From the NCBI RefSeq assembly GCF_004361815.1, contig NZ_SNWA01000001.1, forward strand, positions 1,736,001 through 1,800,000: 64,000 nt of DNA. The letters run 5' to 3'. How positions within the stretch are numbered: the stretch's first letter is position 1; every line of letters starts with the position of its first letter. Positions 27,544 through 36,815 of the stretch are shown here, in pieces. The notes beneath the pieces were generated by a model that saw only the letters and a program-made list of their open reading frames with translations, had not been told where the DNA came from and searched no databases. The stretch comes from Paraburkholderia sp. BL10I2N1. GTDB taxonomy: Bacteria; Pseudomonadota; Gammaproteobacteria; Burkholderiales; Burkholderiaceae. Position numbers and translations under genes: made by a program.

Positions 27544-28509
27544 ATGCCCCCAACAACCGCAAAATCAAGCCGTCCGGCCTATGACTCGCGACGTCTGCGG
27601 CGGATTTTCGACCGCCGCGCCGCGACTTTCGACGATGTGGCCTTCCTGCCGCGCGAAATCGCGCAGCGCATGCGCGAGCGTCTCGACTACATCAAGGTCA
27701 GCCCGGCAAGCGTACTCGATGCCGGCTGCGGCGCCGGCGACGACCTCCCGCTTCTGCGCGAACGCTTCCCCGAGGCGCCGGTATACGGCGCGGACCTGTC
27801 ACAGGCAATGCTCGCACGCGCGCTGCGTCACGACGCCGGCGACACGAGCTGGCGCCGCTTTCTGCCTGCGTCGATTGGCAAGGCGCTCGGCGCACGCGGC
27901 CCGCGCTTCGCTCAGGCCGATTTCTCGGCGCTGCCGTTCGCGCATGGCGCATTCGAATTCATCTGGTCCAATCTGGCGCTGCACTGGCATTCGCGCCCGG
28001 ATCTCGTTTTCCCCGAATGGCAGCGCGTGCTGAAGGTGAACGGCCTGCTGATGTTCAGTACGCTCGGCCCCGATACGCTCAAGGAGTTGCGTGGCGCCTG
28101 GGCCGAAGTCGAGGCCGCCCACGGCGCGAACTCGCGCGCGCACGTGATCGATTTCGTCGACATGCACGATCTCGGCGACATGCTGATCGAAAGCGGCTTC
28201 GAGATCCCGGTCATGGACCAGGAAACGCTGACGATTACCTACAAATCGCCCGAGTCGCTGCTTGCGGATGTGCGCCGCTGGGGCGCGTATCCATTCGAGC
28301 GCGAAGCCGCCTCCGGTGCATCCTCCCGGCGTCTGCACAGAGCGCTGCTGACGGCGCTGGAAGCGCGCCGGTGTGGGGACGGCACGATCCCGCTCACCTT
28401 CGAAGTCATCTACGGACACGCGTGGAAAGCCGTGCCCCGGACCACGGCCGAAGGGCATGGCATCGTGCGTATTGAAGATATTGGAAGAGGTTCATCGAAG
28501 AATCGGTGA
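27544..28509 (+). CDS. bioC: SAM-dependent methyltransferase, BioC-like (malonyl-ACP O-methyltransferase)
   Basis: The 321-residue product has the class I methyltransferase motif VLDAGCGAGDDLPLL near residue 58, motif II in FIWSNLALHWHSRPD and the FSTLGPDTLKELRGAW segment typical of BioC, which masks malonyl-ACP by methylation to start biotin synthesis. No other bio gene is next to it, so the symbol rests on family resemblance. Past its stop (28510-28743) I see one weak small ORF (28532-28618) and a promoter at 28627-28655. Confidence 0.8.
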   Translation: MPPTTAKSSRPAYDSRRLRRIFDRRAATFDDVAFLPREIAQRMRERLDYIKVSPASVLDAGCGAGDDLPLLRERFPEAPVYGADLSQAMLARALRHDAGDTSWRRFLPASIGKALGARGPRFAQADFSALPFAHGAFEFIWSNLALHWHSRPDLVFPEWQRVLKVNGLLMFSTLGPDTLKELRGAWAEVEAAHGANSRAHVIDFVDMHDLGDMLIESGFEIPVMDQETLTITYKSPESLLADVRRWGAYPFEREAASGASSRRLHRALLTALEARRCGDGTIPLTFEVIYGHAWKAVPRTTAEGHGIVRIEDIGRGSSKNR

Positions 28510-28626
28510 TGCGGTAAAGAGGACATCTGTTATGTCTGAAATTACCGGGCCAAAAGCCGTCGAAGGGGTGCGTCAAAACGGCGCAGAGGCTTGTCGCGCC
28601 TGGCTTGCAAGCCGATAGAGCGTTGC

Positions 28627-28655
28627 TTGTGGATGCCATAGAACGCGCCTATAAT
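28627..28655 (+). promoter_or_regulatory. Sigma-70 promoter before the cox cluster
   Basis: TTGTGG at 28627-28632, a 17-bp spacer and an exact TATAAT at 28650-28655 lie about 90 bp before the DUF2244 gene. The -10 box overlaps an ATG at 28654, so that ATG is not a start. Confidence 0.6.
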
Positions 28656-28743
28656 GCGTCAGTTTGTCGCTCGGGGTTCCCACATTTGGGGCGACAGGCC
28701 CGAGGCGCGAAGTGGCGGTGACTGGCGGTTCAGGGAGGCAGCG

Positions 28744-29220
28744 ATGGAAGCGACTGATCTGCTGACGGATTCAGAAACGGTCCTGAAGGACTGGACGATG
28801 AAACGCAACTGCTCAGCATCGCCCCGGCAGTTCGTATGTTTCTATGTGTCGCTCGCCTTGTTCTCGCTGGCAATTGTTTTCATGCCGGTTTTGTACGGCG
28901 CCTGGCTGGTGTTGCCGTTCACGGGTGTGGAATTGCTGGCGGTCGGCGTCGCCTTTGCAATATATGCGCGTCATGCTGTCGATTACGAACGCATCCGGCT
29001 GTTTCCGAGCCGGCTGGTGATCGAGCAGGTAAGTGCCGAGCAGATCACGCAGTTCGAATTCAATCCGCGCTGGGTGCGGGTCGAAGCCGGGGCAAGGTCG
29101 CGTGACCGGATTGCACTGGTTTCACGCGGTCAGACGGTCATGGTCGGGCAGCACCTGGCGCAGCACCGGCGTGCGCAGTTCGCCGGCGAATTGCGCATGT
29201 GGCTCAGGCGCTGTGATTAG
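28744..29220 (+). CDS. DUF2244 membrane protein
   Basis: The 158-residue product has two adjacent membrane helices (VSLALFSLAIVFMPVLYGAWLV and FTGVELLAVGVAFAIYA, residues 32-72) and a soluble C-terminal domain with RLVIEQ and WVRVEAG. This DUF2244 layout is typical of a small protein placed just before coxB in Proteobacteria. The ATG at 28744 has GGGAGG upstream. It is probably linked to cytochrome oxidase biogenesis by context; no activity is known. Confidence 0.85.
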   Translation: MEATDLLTDSETVLKDWTMKRNCSASPRQFVCFYVSLALFSLAIVFMPVLYGAWLVLPFTGVELLAVGVAFAIYARHAVDYERIRLFPSRLVIEQVSAEQITQFEFNPRWVRVEAGARSRDRIALVSRGQTVMVGQHLAQHRRAQFAGELRMWLRRCD

Positions 29221-29286
29221 ACGCACTGAATCGCGAGCCGTTCCCAGGTAGCGCGGGAAAGCCTTCCAGCGGGGTCGAGGGTTTGA

Positions 29287-30921
29287 ATGGAAATTTTGGG
29301 TAAGGAAGCTATGAAAACAATCAAGCGAGCCCTCATGGGCGTGCTGGCGTTAAGCGGGTTGCTGTTCGCCGGCGCCGCCCTGGCAGTCGGCGATAGTCCG
29401 GGCGGCCCTGCCGTCAACGCGATCAATCTCCAGCCGCCGGCGACAAGAATCGCTGAGGAGCTCTACAGCCTCCACACGTTCATGCTGATCCTGTGCACGG
29501 TGATCTTCGTCGCTGTGTTCGGCGTGATGTTCTATTCGGTCTTTGCCCACCGCAAGTCGAAAGGCCACAAGGCTGCCAATTTCCACGAAAGCACCACCGT
29601 CGAAATCATCTGGACGATCGTCCCGTTCGTGATCGTCGTGTTGATGGCGCTTCCCGCCACGAGGACTGTCGTGGCGATGAAGGACACCTCCAACGCCGAT
29701 CTCACCGTCAAGGTCACCGGCTATCAGTGGAAGTGGGGCTACACGTACGTGAAGGGGCCGGGCGAGGGCATCAACTTCCTGTCCACGCTCAGCACGCCGC
29801 GTGCCCAGACCGATGGCCGCGAGCCGATTTCGGATACGTATCTGCAGGAAGTCGACAACCCGCTCGTCGTGCCGGTCGACAAGAAAGTCCGCATCATCAC
29901 CACCGCGGACGACGTCGTCCACTCGTGGTACGTGCCGGCATTCGGCGTGAAGCAGGATGCGATTCCGGGCTTCGTGCGCGATACGTGGTTCAAGGCTAAC
30001 CGGGTCGGCACGTTCCGCGGCTTCTGTACCGAGCTGTGCGGCAAGGAGCACGCGTTCATGCCGGTCGTCGTGAAGGTGCTCTCCGCTGAAGACTACGCGA
30101 AGTGGGTCGACGACGAGCAGAAGAAAATGGCTGCCAGCGCCGACGATCCCAACAGGACCTACACGCTTGCCGAACTGACGGAGCGTGGCGGCAAGGTCTA
30201 CGCAGCGAACTGCGCAGTCTGCCACCAGCCGAACGGCAAGGGCGCAGGCGCATTCCCGGCGCTCGACGGCAGCAAGATCGCCAACGGTCCGCTTGCGCAA
30301 CACGTGAGCATCGTGCTGAAAGGCAAGAACGCGATGCCGTCGTGGGCGCCGACGTTGAATGACGTCGAGATCGCTTCGGTCGTCACGTTCGAGCGCAACT
30401 CGTGGGGCAACCACACGGGCGACATTCTCCAGCCGAAGCAAATCGCCGATGCGCGCAACGGCCGGCTTCCGGAAGGCGGCGACCATCTGGCCGGCGCAGC
30501 GGCAGCGAGCGCGAGCGATGCTGCAGCAGCAAGCGGCGCGGAAGCAGCTTCCGCTGCAGCGCCAGCGTCGGCCGGTTCGGACGGCGCCGCTTCGCAGCCG
30601 CAGGCAGGTTTGCCGGCGAGCGTCTATTTCGCCACGGGCGAGAGCACGCTGCCGGACGACGCGAAGGCCGCGATCGATGCCGCGGCCGCCTACGCAAAGG
30701 CGCACCCTGATGCGAAGTTCACACTGTCTGGCTTCACTGACAAGACGGGTTCGGCCGATGCCAACGCGAAGCTCGCAAAGAGCCGTGCAGAAGCCGTGCG
30801 CGACGCGCTGAAGGCAGCGGGCATCGCCGAAGACCACATTATTCTGAAGAAGCCGGAAACGATCACGGGCGGCACCGACGCGAAAGAGGCCCGGCGTGTT
30901 GAGATCAGCCCGGCGGCCTGA
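29287..30921 (+). CDS. coxB: Cytochrome c oxidase subunit II fused to cytochrome c and an OmpA-like domain
   Basis: Subunit II of the aa3-type oxidase accepts electrons from cytochrome c. Domains in order: signal peptide, two membrane helices (about 55-120), the CuA cupredoxin domain with HSWYVPAFG and CTELCGKEHAFM (Cys247/Cys251), and a c-type heme domain with CAVCH at 309-313. An Ala/Ser-rich linker (about 395-440) leads to a C-terminal OmpA-like domain from about 445 that keeps the peptidoglycan-binding Asp and Arg (GFTDKTG, AKSRAEAV). At 544 residues it is about twice the size of a simple subunit II. An alternative start at 29311 has its own AAGGA. The rest of the cluster follows. Confidence 0.95.
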   Translation: MEILGKEAMKTIKRALMGVLALSGLLFAGAALAVGDSPGGPAVNAINLQPPATRIAEELYSLHTFMLILCTVIFVAVFGVMFYSVFAHRKSKGHKAANFHESTTVEIIWTIVPFVIVVLMALPATRTVVAMKDTSNADLTVKVTGYQWKWGYTYVKGPGEGINFLSTLSTPRAQTDGREPISDTYLQEVDNPLVVPVDKKVRIITTADDVVHSWYVPAFGVKQDAIPGFVRDTWFKANRVGTFRGFCTELCGKEHAFMPVVVKVLSAEDYAKWVDDEQKKMAASADDPNRTYTLAELTERGGKVYAANCAVCHQPNGKGAGAFPALDGSKIANGPLAQHVSIVLKGKNAMPSWAPTLNDVEIASVVTFERNSWGNHTGDILQPKQIADARNGRLPEGGDHLAGAAAASASDAAAASGAEAASAAAPASAGSDGAASQPQAGLPASVYFATGESTLPDDAKAAIDAAAAYAKAHPDAKFTLSGFTDKTGSADANAKLAKSRAEAVRDALKAAGIAEDHIILKKPETITGGTDAKEARRVEISPAA

Positions 30922-30964
30922 CGTGTCACGGTCAGCAGAGCAGCATTCGTTTTAGGAGATTGTC

Positions 30965-32578
30965 ATGTCTAGCATCGGACACGATGTAGTCGCGGGCCAC
31001 GAGCACGTGCACGGCGACCATGCCCATGAGACGCCGCATGGCTGGCGTCGCTGGCTGTTCGCCACCAACCACAAGGATATCGGGACGCTGTACCTGATCT
31101 TCTCGTTCGTCATGTTCCTGTCCGGGGGCGTGATGGCGCTGATGATCCGTGCCGAGCTGTTCGAGCCCGGTCTGCAGATCATGCGGCCTGAGTTCTTCAA
31201 CCAGTTGACCACCATGCACGGCCTGATCATGGTGTTCGGCGCGATCATGCCGGCGTTCGTCGGCTTCGCGAACTGGATGGTTCCGTTGCAGATCGGCGCA
31301 TCCGACATGGCCTTCGCGCGGATGAACAACTTCAGCTTCTGGCTGCTGCCCGTGGCCGCTGTGCTGCTGGTCGGTTCGTTCTTCTCGCCGGGGGGCGCGA
31401 CCGCTGCGGGATGGACGCTCTACGCACCGCTGTCGACGCAGATGGGCCCGGGCATGGACTTCGCGATTTTCGCAGTCCACTTGATGGGTGCGTCGTCGAT
31501 CATGGGCGGGATCAACATTGTCGTGACGATCCTGAACATGCGCGCGCCGGGCATGACGCTGATGAAGATGCCGATGTTCGCATGGACGTGGCTCATTACG
31601 GCGTACCTGCTGATCGCCGTGATGCCGGTTCTGGCAGGTGCGATCACGATGGTGCTGTTCGACCGTCACTTCGGCACGTCGTTCTTCAACGCGGCAGGTG
31701 GCGGCGACCCGGTGATGTACCAGCATATCTTCTGGTTCTTCGGTCACCCCGAGGTGTACATCATGATCTTGCCGGCGTTCGGGATCGTGTCGCAGGTGAT
31801 TCCGGCATTTTCGCGCAAGCCGCTGTTCGGCTATAGCTCGATGGTGTACGCAACGGCCTCGATCGCGATCCTGTCGTTCATGGTCTGGGCGCACCACATG
31901 TTCGTGACCGGTATGCCGGTGACGGGCCAGCTGTTCTTCATGTACGCGACGATGCTGATCGCCGTACCGACGGGCGTGAAAGTGTTCAACTGGGTAGCGA
32001 CGATGTGGCGCGGTTCGTTGACGTTCGAAACCCCGATGCTCTTCGCAGTCGGCTTCCTGTTCGTGTTCACGTTTGGCGGTCTCACGGGCCTGATGCTCGC
32101 AATGGCGCCGCTCGACATCCAGTACCACGGCACTTATTTCGTGGTGGCTCACTTCCACTATGTGCTGGTGGCGGGGTCGCTCTTCGGGCTGTTCTCCGGC
32201 TGGTATTACTGGTCGCCGAAGTGGACCGGCTGGATGTACAACGAGACGCGCGGCAAGATCCACTTCTGGGCGTCGATGATCTTCTTTAACCTTGCGTTCC
32301 TGCCGATGCACTTCGTCGGCCTCGCAGGTATGCCGCGTCGTTATGCGGACTATCCGGCGCAGTTCACTGACTGGAACCAGGTGATTTCGATCGGCGCGTT
32401 CGGCTTTGGCCTCGCGCAGGTGTACTTCCTGTTTGCGGTCGCGCTGCCTGCCTATCGTGGCGGTGGCGAGCTCGAGAAGGCGTCGGACAAGCCGTGGGAT
32501 GGCGCGACGGGTCTCGAATGGACCGTGCCGAGCCCGGCTCCGTTCCACACGTTCGAAAACCCGCCGACGGTTGAATAA
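30965..32578 (+). CDS. ctaD: Cytochrome c oxidase subunit I (aa3-type)
   Basis: This is the catalytic subunit with heme a, heme a3 and CuB, which reduces O2 to water and pumps protons. The 537-residue product has twelve hydrophobic helices and the family motifs HGLIMVFG, WFFGHPEVYIMILPAFG with the cross-linked His-Tyr pair, WAHHMFVTG for CuB and HFHYVLVAG for the heme ligands. It starts 43 bp after coxB. The N-terminal His-rich stretch HDVVAGHEHVHGDHAHE is typical of the beta group. No residue of the active site is missing. Confidence 0.97.
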   Translation: MSSIGHDVVAGHEHVHGDHAHETPHGWRRWLFATNHKDIGTLYLIFSFVMFLSGGVMALMIRAELFEPGLQIMRPEFFNQLTTMHGLIMVFGAIMPAFVGFANWMVPLQIGASDMAFARMNNFSFWLLPVAAVLLVGSFFSPGGATAAGWTLYAPLSTQMGPGMDFAIFAVHLMGASSIMGGINIVVTILNMRAPGMTLMKMPMFAWTWLITAYLLIAVMPVLAGAITMVLFDRHFGTSFFNAAGGGDPVMYQHIFWFFGHPEVYIMILPAFGIVSQVIPAFSRKPLFGYSSMVYATASIAILSFMVWAHHMFVTGMPVTGQLFFMYATMLIAVPTGVKVFNWVATMWRGSLTFETPMLFAVGFLFVFTFGGLTGLMLAMAPLDIQYHGTYFVVAHFHYVLVAGSLFGLFSGWYYWSPKWTGWMYNETRGKIHFWASMIFFNLAFLPMHFVGLAGMPRRYADYPAQFTDWNQVISIGAFGFGLAQVYFLFAVALPAYRGGGELEKASDKPWDGATGLEWTVPSPAPFHTFENPPTVE

Positions 32579-32687
32579 TCGAAGTTAGCGGTGCCCGGTC
32601 CGGCGGCGATTCATCGACGTGCCGGACCGGGCAGACCGAAATCCAGCAGACGTACCCACGCATTTACGGAAGCAACCGAAAGTCAGC

Positions 32688-32822
32688 ATGACCCGGAATT
32701 CACAAGAAAGACGTACACCCGAACAGATTCGTGCCGGCAACAAGCGCCTCGGCCTGATTCTGTTAGGCATCGCTGCTGTCTTTTTTGTGAGTGCAGTCAT
32801 CAAGCAGTGTTTTTTTGCCTGA
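32688..32822 (+). CDS. Small cytochrome oxidase assembly membrane protein
   Basis: The 44-residue product begins MTRNSQERRTPEQIRAGNK and ends in one membrane helix (LGLILLGIAAVFFVSAVIK). Small proteins of this design sit between ctaD and ctaG in beta-proteobacterial cox clusters and are annotated as cytochrome oxidase small assembly proteins. The ATG at 32688 is preferred over an earlier frame opening because it begins the conserved part. The role is inferred from context. Confidence 0.75.
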   Translation: MTRNSQERRTPEQIRAGNKRLGLILLGIAAVFFVSAVIKQCFFA

Positions 32823-32866
32823 CGGTTTGGCTTGAATCAGACCCGATGGTCTGTTGAGGAAGTTCG

Positions 32867-33490
32867 ATGTCGCCGCAACCACCGGCCAGGGCCGACCGCG
32901 CTTTTAACCGCTCGATGCTGTTCAAGCTGGTTGTCGTGGCGTTCATGATGTTTGGGTTTGGATTCGCGCTGGTACCGATGTATCGCGCAATCTGCCAGAT
33001 CACGGGCATCAACAACCTCGTGCAACGTGATGCAACGGTGCGCGAGGCGAAGAACACGCAGGTCGACATGAGCCGGACGATATCGATCGAGTTCGACGCG
33101 AACGCGCGCGGCCCGCTCGGTTTCAAGCCGGAGCAAAACAGCATGGATGTACATCCCGGCGAAGTGACGACGGTGATGTATCAGGTATCGAACGAGCAGC
33201 GCCACACGATTCAGGCGCAGGCCATTCCAAGCTACGCGCCGAAAGAAGCGACTGAGTACTTCAAGAAGATCGAATGCTTTTGTTTCACGCAGCAGACGCT
33301 CGCGGCGAATGAGACGAAACGGATGCCGGTGGTATTCGTCGTCGATCCAAAATTGCCGAAGGATGTGAAGACGATCACGTTGTCGTACACGTTCTTCGAA
33401 CTGAATACACCCGCGCCGGCGACGCGTGGCACAGCAGCGGGGCAGGCGGCCAACGGCACGACCGCGGCAGCAGGCTCGAATCCCGCCTGA
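32867..33490 (+). CDS. ctaG: Cytochrome c oxidase assembly protein CtaG (Cox11 family)
   Basis: CtaG delivers copper to the CuB centre of subunit I. The 207-residue product has one N-terminal membrane helix (LFKLVVVAFMMFGFGFALVP) and a periplasmic Ig-like domain with the copper motif ECFCFTQQTL. The C-terminal 20 residues are Ala/Thr/Gly-rich and not part of the conserved domain. It lies within the cox cluster, 45 bp after the small assembly gene. Confidence 0.95.
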   Translation: MSPQPPARADRAFNRSMLFKLVVVAFMMFGFGFALVPMYRAICQITGINNLVQRDATVREAKNTQVDMSRTISIEFDANARGPLGFKPEQNSMDVHPGEVTTVMYQVSNEQRHTIQAQAIPSYAPKEATEYFKKIECFCFTQQTLAANETKRMPVVFVVDPKLPKDVKTITLSYTFFELNTPAPATRGTAAGQAANGTTAAAGSNPA

Positions 33491-33529
33491 CGGCATAGGC
33501 AGTACACCTGCAGGAAGAGGTCAGGGGTT

Positions 33530-33739
33530 ATGGTGCAGAACGGCGGTAGTGGCAGGAAAGGCAGCTTCGGCCAGTCGATGAAGGCCGTGATGTGGTCGTT
33601 TCTCGGTGTGCGCAAGCGGCGCGATCTGGAAGCGGACGCGGCGCAACTGAACCCGCTCCACGTGATTATCGCGGCGCTGATCGGCGCGGCCATTTTCATC
33701 GGAATCCTGATTCTGATCGTGCGGGCCGTAGTGGGATAG
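33530..33739 (+). CDS. DUF2970 small membrane protein
   Basis: The 69-residue product has a basic N-terminus (KAVMWSFLGVRKRRDLEAD) and one membrane helix (HVIIAALIGAAIFIGILILIVRAVV). This DUF2970 form is found between ctaG and the subunit III gene in Burkholderiales. A role in oxidase assembly or stability is inferred from position. The 145 bp before subunit III hold nothing recognisable. Confidence 0.82.
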   Translation: MVQNGGSGRKGSFGQSMKAVMWSFLGVRKRRDLEADAAQLNPLHVIIAALIGAAIFIGILILIVRAVVG

Positions 33740-33884
33740 CAGCGCGGGAATCAGGCGCTGAATGCAACAGGCAGGACGGGGCTGAAAGGCTCAGCTATAA
33801 GAGTGAAGCGGTGCGGTACCGACGCACCGTCGAAGATACAGCCGGAGCTTTCCGGAACAACTGGACTGAAGTGGAGAATCAAGA

Positions 33885-34742
33885 ATGAGCGGTCAAAACG
33901 AGAGCCCGTACTATTTCGTACCGCATCCGTCGCGGCACCCGATCAGCGCGGCCCTTGGGCTGCTGGTCATGCTTGGGTCGCTGGCGGCATGGATCAACGG
34001 TGAGTCTTGGGCGCCCATTGGAGTGCTCGCTGGCCTGCTGTGGCTTCTCTTCACGCTGTGGCACTGGTTCGGTGACGCAATCTCCGAGTCGGAAAGCGGC
34101 ATGTACGGCAAGCGGGTCGACACTTCGTACCGCTGGAGCATGAGCTGGTTCATCTTCTCCGAAGTGATGTTCTTTGGCGCGTTCTTCGGCGCATTGTTTT
34201 ATGCACGCGAGATCGCGATGCATCAACTCGGCAGCCTCGACTACAAGCTGATCTGGCCGGACTTCTCGGCGGTGTGGCCGAACAACGGTCCGGCTTCACT
34301 TGTGTCGCAGTACAAGTCGATGCAGCCGTGGCCGGTGCCGACAATCAACACTGCGCTGCTGCTGTCGTCGGGCGCGACGCTGACCGTGTCGCACCATGCG
34401 CTGCGCGAAAATCATCGTGGCAAGGCGATTGCCTGGCTGGCCGCGACCCTCGTGCTCGGCGTCTCCTTCCTGTTCCTGCAGGGCTTCGAATACTTCCATG
34501 CGTATAACGAACTGAACCTGACGCTCGCGTCGGGCGTGTATGGCTCGACGTTCTTCCTGCTGACGGGCTTCCACGGTTTTCACGTGTTCCTCGGCGGCAC
34601 GATGCTGGCAGTCGTGCTGGTGCGTCTGATCCGTGGTCACTTTACTGCGGAGCATCATTTCGCGTTCGAAGGCGCCGCATGGTACTGGCACTTTGTGGAC
34701 GTCGTTTGGCTGGGGCTGTACGTCGTCGTCTACTGGTTGTAA
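33885..34742 (+). CDS. ctaE: Cytochrome c oxidase subunit III
   Basis: Subunit III is a membrane protein of the aa3 oxidase that stabilises the catalytic core. The 285-residue product shows seven helices and the family signatures SEVMFFGAFFGALFYA, GATLTVSHHALRENHR, GFHGFHVFLGGTMLAVVL and a C-terminal WHFVDVVWLGLYVVVYW. It closes the first oxidase transcription unit; a terminator lies at 34879. Confidence 0.96.
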   Translation: MSGQNESPYYFVPHPSRHPISAALGLLVMLGSLAAWINGESWAPIGVLAGLLWLLFTLWHWFGDAISESESGMYGKRVDTSYRWSMSWFIFSEVMFFGAFFGALFYAREIAMHQLGSLDYKLIWPDFSAVWPNNGPASLVSQYKSMQPWPVPTINTALLLSSGATLTVSHHALRENHRGKAIAWLAATLVLGVSFLFLQGFEYFHAYNELNLTLASGVYGSTFFLLTGFHGFHVFLGGTMLAVVLVRLIRGHFTAEHHFAFEGAAWYWHFVDVVWLGLYVVVYWL

Positions 34743-34878
34743 GGCATACTGGATCGCTGCGTACCGGTGATTCGGTGTGCAGCGTGCCGTCTCACGTCCT
34801 GAAAGGTTCGAGCGGGACGTGCAGTGAGCGGTTCAAAGCAGGAAAGGATGCAAAAAGCAGGACGCAGAACTGATGCAG

Positions 34879-34910
34879 CGCCGCCCTCGACCCTGTCAGG
34901 GCGGCGTTTT
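34879..34910 (+). terminator. Terminator after subunit III
   Basis: CGCCGCCCT at 34879-34887 pairs with AGGGCGGCG at 34898-34906 and is followed by TTTT. It separates the subunit I-III genes from the assembly genes downstream. Confidence 0.75.
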
Positions 34911-34958
34911 CGCTTGGGAGACCCGCTCATCGCGCGGCCTTGCGAGTTTCAATGGCTT

Positions 34959-35168
34959 TCAGCGACCATAGGGAATGCCGGTCGACTGGATCCAGCCCAT
35001 CCAGTGTGCGAACAGGATGAACAGGAACAGTGAAATCGACAGCCCCACGCGGGTCGCGAGCGACCAGACCATCCGCTTCGTCTTGCCCCGGTCGTGCATC
35101 ATGAAATAGAGCGCCGAAGCCATGCTGGCGATGATGAGGACGAAAGCGATAGGAACGAGAATGTGCAT
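34959..35168 (-). CDS. Twin-helix membrane protein (DUF2909)
   Basis: The 69-residue product has two membrane helices (ILVPIAFVLIIASMASALYFMM and VGLSISLFLFILFAHWMGWI) joined by a short basic loop (HDRGKTKRMVWSL), the DUF2909 form. It is the only gene of the cox region on the minus strand and is divergent from SURF1. Its constant place in betaproteobacterial cox clusters suggests a link to oxidase assembly, but no function is known. Confidence 0.82.
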   Translation of the reverse strand: MHILVPIAFVLIIASMASALYFMMHDRGKTKRMVWSLATRVGLSISLFLFILFAHWMGWIQSTGIPYGR

Positions 35169-35273
35169 GGAACCAGGTGGTAATCAGGAACGCGAACGCA
35201 AGATGATCATTATCTCACCGTGCGTTTGTCCATGCGTGCCTGTCGCAGGGCGGTTGTTGCCAGGTCGTGCGCA

Positions 35274-35990
35274 ATGAAGATTCGCTTGCTGCCCGCGCTG
35301 CTGATTCTGATCGTCGTCGCCGTGACCGTGCGTCTCGGCTTTTGGCAGCGCGATCGCGCGCATCAAAAGGAAGCGCTGCAGGCGCACATCACGCAGTTTG
35401 AAAACGCACCGGCCCAGACGATCGGCGCCGCGCCGGTGGCGCTGAAAGATATTGAATTCCATCGCGTGCGCGCGGTCGGAAGCTTTGTGCCGAAACAGGT
35501 CGTATACCTCGACAATCGGCCGTATAACGACCAGCCGGGCTTTTACGTCGTGATGCCCTTTAAACTTCGCGACGGCGGCTACGTGCTCGTCAATCGGGGC
35601 TGGCTGCCGCGCAACATGAGCGAGCGCACGACCATCGGGCCATACGTCACGCCAAAGGGCGAAATCGAGATCGAAGGCATTGCGCGCGCGGACGCCAGCA
35701 AGGCTTATGAGCTCGGCCAAGGCGGGTCGGCCGCGCATCAGCAGATTCGCCAGAATCTCGACGTCCACGCATTTGCAGCCGAAACCGGTTTGCCGTTGCA
35801 ACCGTTCGTGATCCAGCAGATCAGCGACGATGGCGACAAACTCGTGCGTGACTGGCCCACGCCGATTTCTGGCGTCGAACGCAACTATGGGTACATGTTG
35901 CAGTGGTGGGGTATGGCGGTCGCGGCGATCGCCTTCGGTCTGTACGCCGCCCGCCGCGCCGCGAGGAACGGGCACGCACCCAGCGCCTGA
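35274..35990 (+). CDS. SURF1 family cytochrome oxidase biogenesis protein
   Basis: SURF1 helps insert heme a into subunit I. The 238-residue product has the two-helix layout of the family: an N-terminal helix (LLPALLILIVVAVTVRLGFWQ) and a C-terminal one (WGMAVAAIAFGLYAARR), with a periplasmic domain between that contains YLDNRPYNDQPGFYVVMP and LVNRGWLPR. The ATG at 35274 begins the conserved part; the earlier in-frame GTG at 35220 adds 18 Arg/Cys-rich residues. ctaA and ctaB lie downstream. Confidence 0.9.
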   Translation: MKIRLLPALLILIVVAVTVRLGFWQRDRAHQKEALQAHITQFENAPAQTIGAAPVALKDIEFHRVRAVGSFVPKQVVYLDNRPYNDQPGFYVVMPFKLRDGGYVLVNRGWLPRNMSERTTIGPYVTPKGEIEIEGIARADASKAYELGQGGSAAHQQIRQNLDVHAFAAETGLPLQPFVIQQISDDGDKLVRDWPTPISGVERNYGYMLQWWGMAVAAIAFGLYAARRAARNGHAPSA

Positions 35991-36080
35991 GCGTATCGAG
36001 CGCGGTATTTCAGGCGTTTTTCGAGCCGTTTTTCCGCCGATCTGCGGGAAAGCCGCGCAATCATTGAAAGAGGTTCAGTA

Positions 36081-36761
36081 GTGTCCACGCAATCTCCCCG
36101 TTCGCCGCAATCCGGCAAATCCGCTGACGCCGCCGCGTCGGCCCAAACCGCCCGCCGGAGCCAGGCCGCGAGCAGCAAAGGTTCGTGGCATCGCGGCCGC
36201 TGGACGCTACTCCTGATCGCACTTGTCTGCGCGGCGCCGGTGATCGTGTCCTACCTGACGTACTACGTCATCAAGCCGAAGGGTGGCACAACGAGCTACG
36301 GCACGCTCGTCGAACCGCAGCGTCCGATTCCCGATTCGTTCGTTGTGACCGGCGAGGACGGCAAGCCGATGAAGCTGGCGTCGCTGCGCGGCCGCTGGCT
36401 GCTGATTTCGGTCGACAGCAGCGCCTGCGACAAGGCCTGCGTCACCAAGCTGTATTTCATGCGGCAGATTCGTGTGACCCAGGCGGGCGAGCGCGAACGG
36501 CTCGTCAACGTATGGCTGCGCATGGACTCGGGCAGCGTGCCGGACGTCATCCAGCATGCCTACGGCGACACCGACATGCTGATCGCCGATCCCGCCGCAG
36601 TCGCCGCGTGGCTGCCCACGGAGAGCGGTACGAAGGTCACGGATCACATCTACATGGTCGATCCGAACGGCAACCTGATGATGCGTTTTCCCAAGGATCC
36701 CAATCCGAGCAAGATCAAGGGTGACGTCACGAAACTGCTCAAATGGTCGAGCATCGGGTGA
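36081..36761 (+). CDS. SCO-like thioredoxin-fold membrane protein of the cox cluster
   Basis: The 226-residue product has a Ser/Ala-rich cytoplasmic start, one membrane helix (LLLIALVCAAPVIVSYLTYYVI) and a periplasmic thioredoxin-like domain with the cysteine pair SACDKAC, spaced CxxxC as in SCO copper chaperones. The conserved SCO histidine is not evident at the usual place. Its position between SURF1 and ctaA points to oxidase maturation. The GTG start has AGAGG upstream. The exact function, copper or thiol chemistry, is open. Confidence 0.8.
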   Translation: MSTQSPRSPQSGKSADAAASAQTARRSQAASSKGSWHRGRWTLLLIALVCAAPVIVSYLTYYVIKPKGGTTSYGTLVEPQRPIPDSFVVTGEDGKPMKLASLRGRWLLISVDSSACDKACVTKLYFMRQIRVTQAGERERLVNVWLRMDSGSVPDVIQHAYGDTDMLIADPAAVAAWLPTESGTKVTDHIYMVDPNGNLMMRFPKDPNPSKIKGDVTKLLKWSSIG

Positions 36762-36815
36762 GGCCGGGTCGGCTGGCGCCGCGCCAGCCCTGTTAATCGC
36801 GAGAAGGGTAGAGAG

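Noticed and set aside
28532..28618. 28-codon ORF between the BioC-like gene and the cox promoter
   Set aside because: It has an AGAGGA upstream but no recognisable sequence and no partner. It is too short to support without conservation data.
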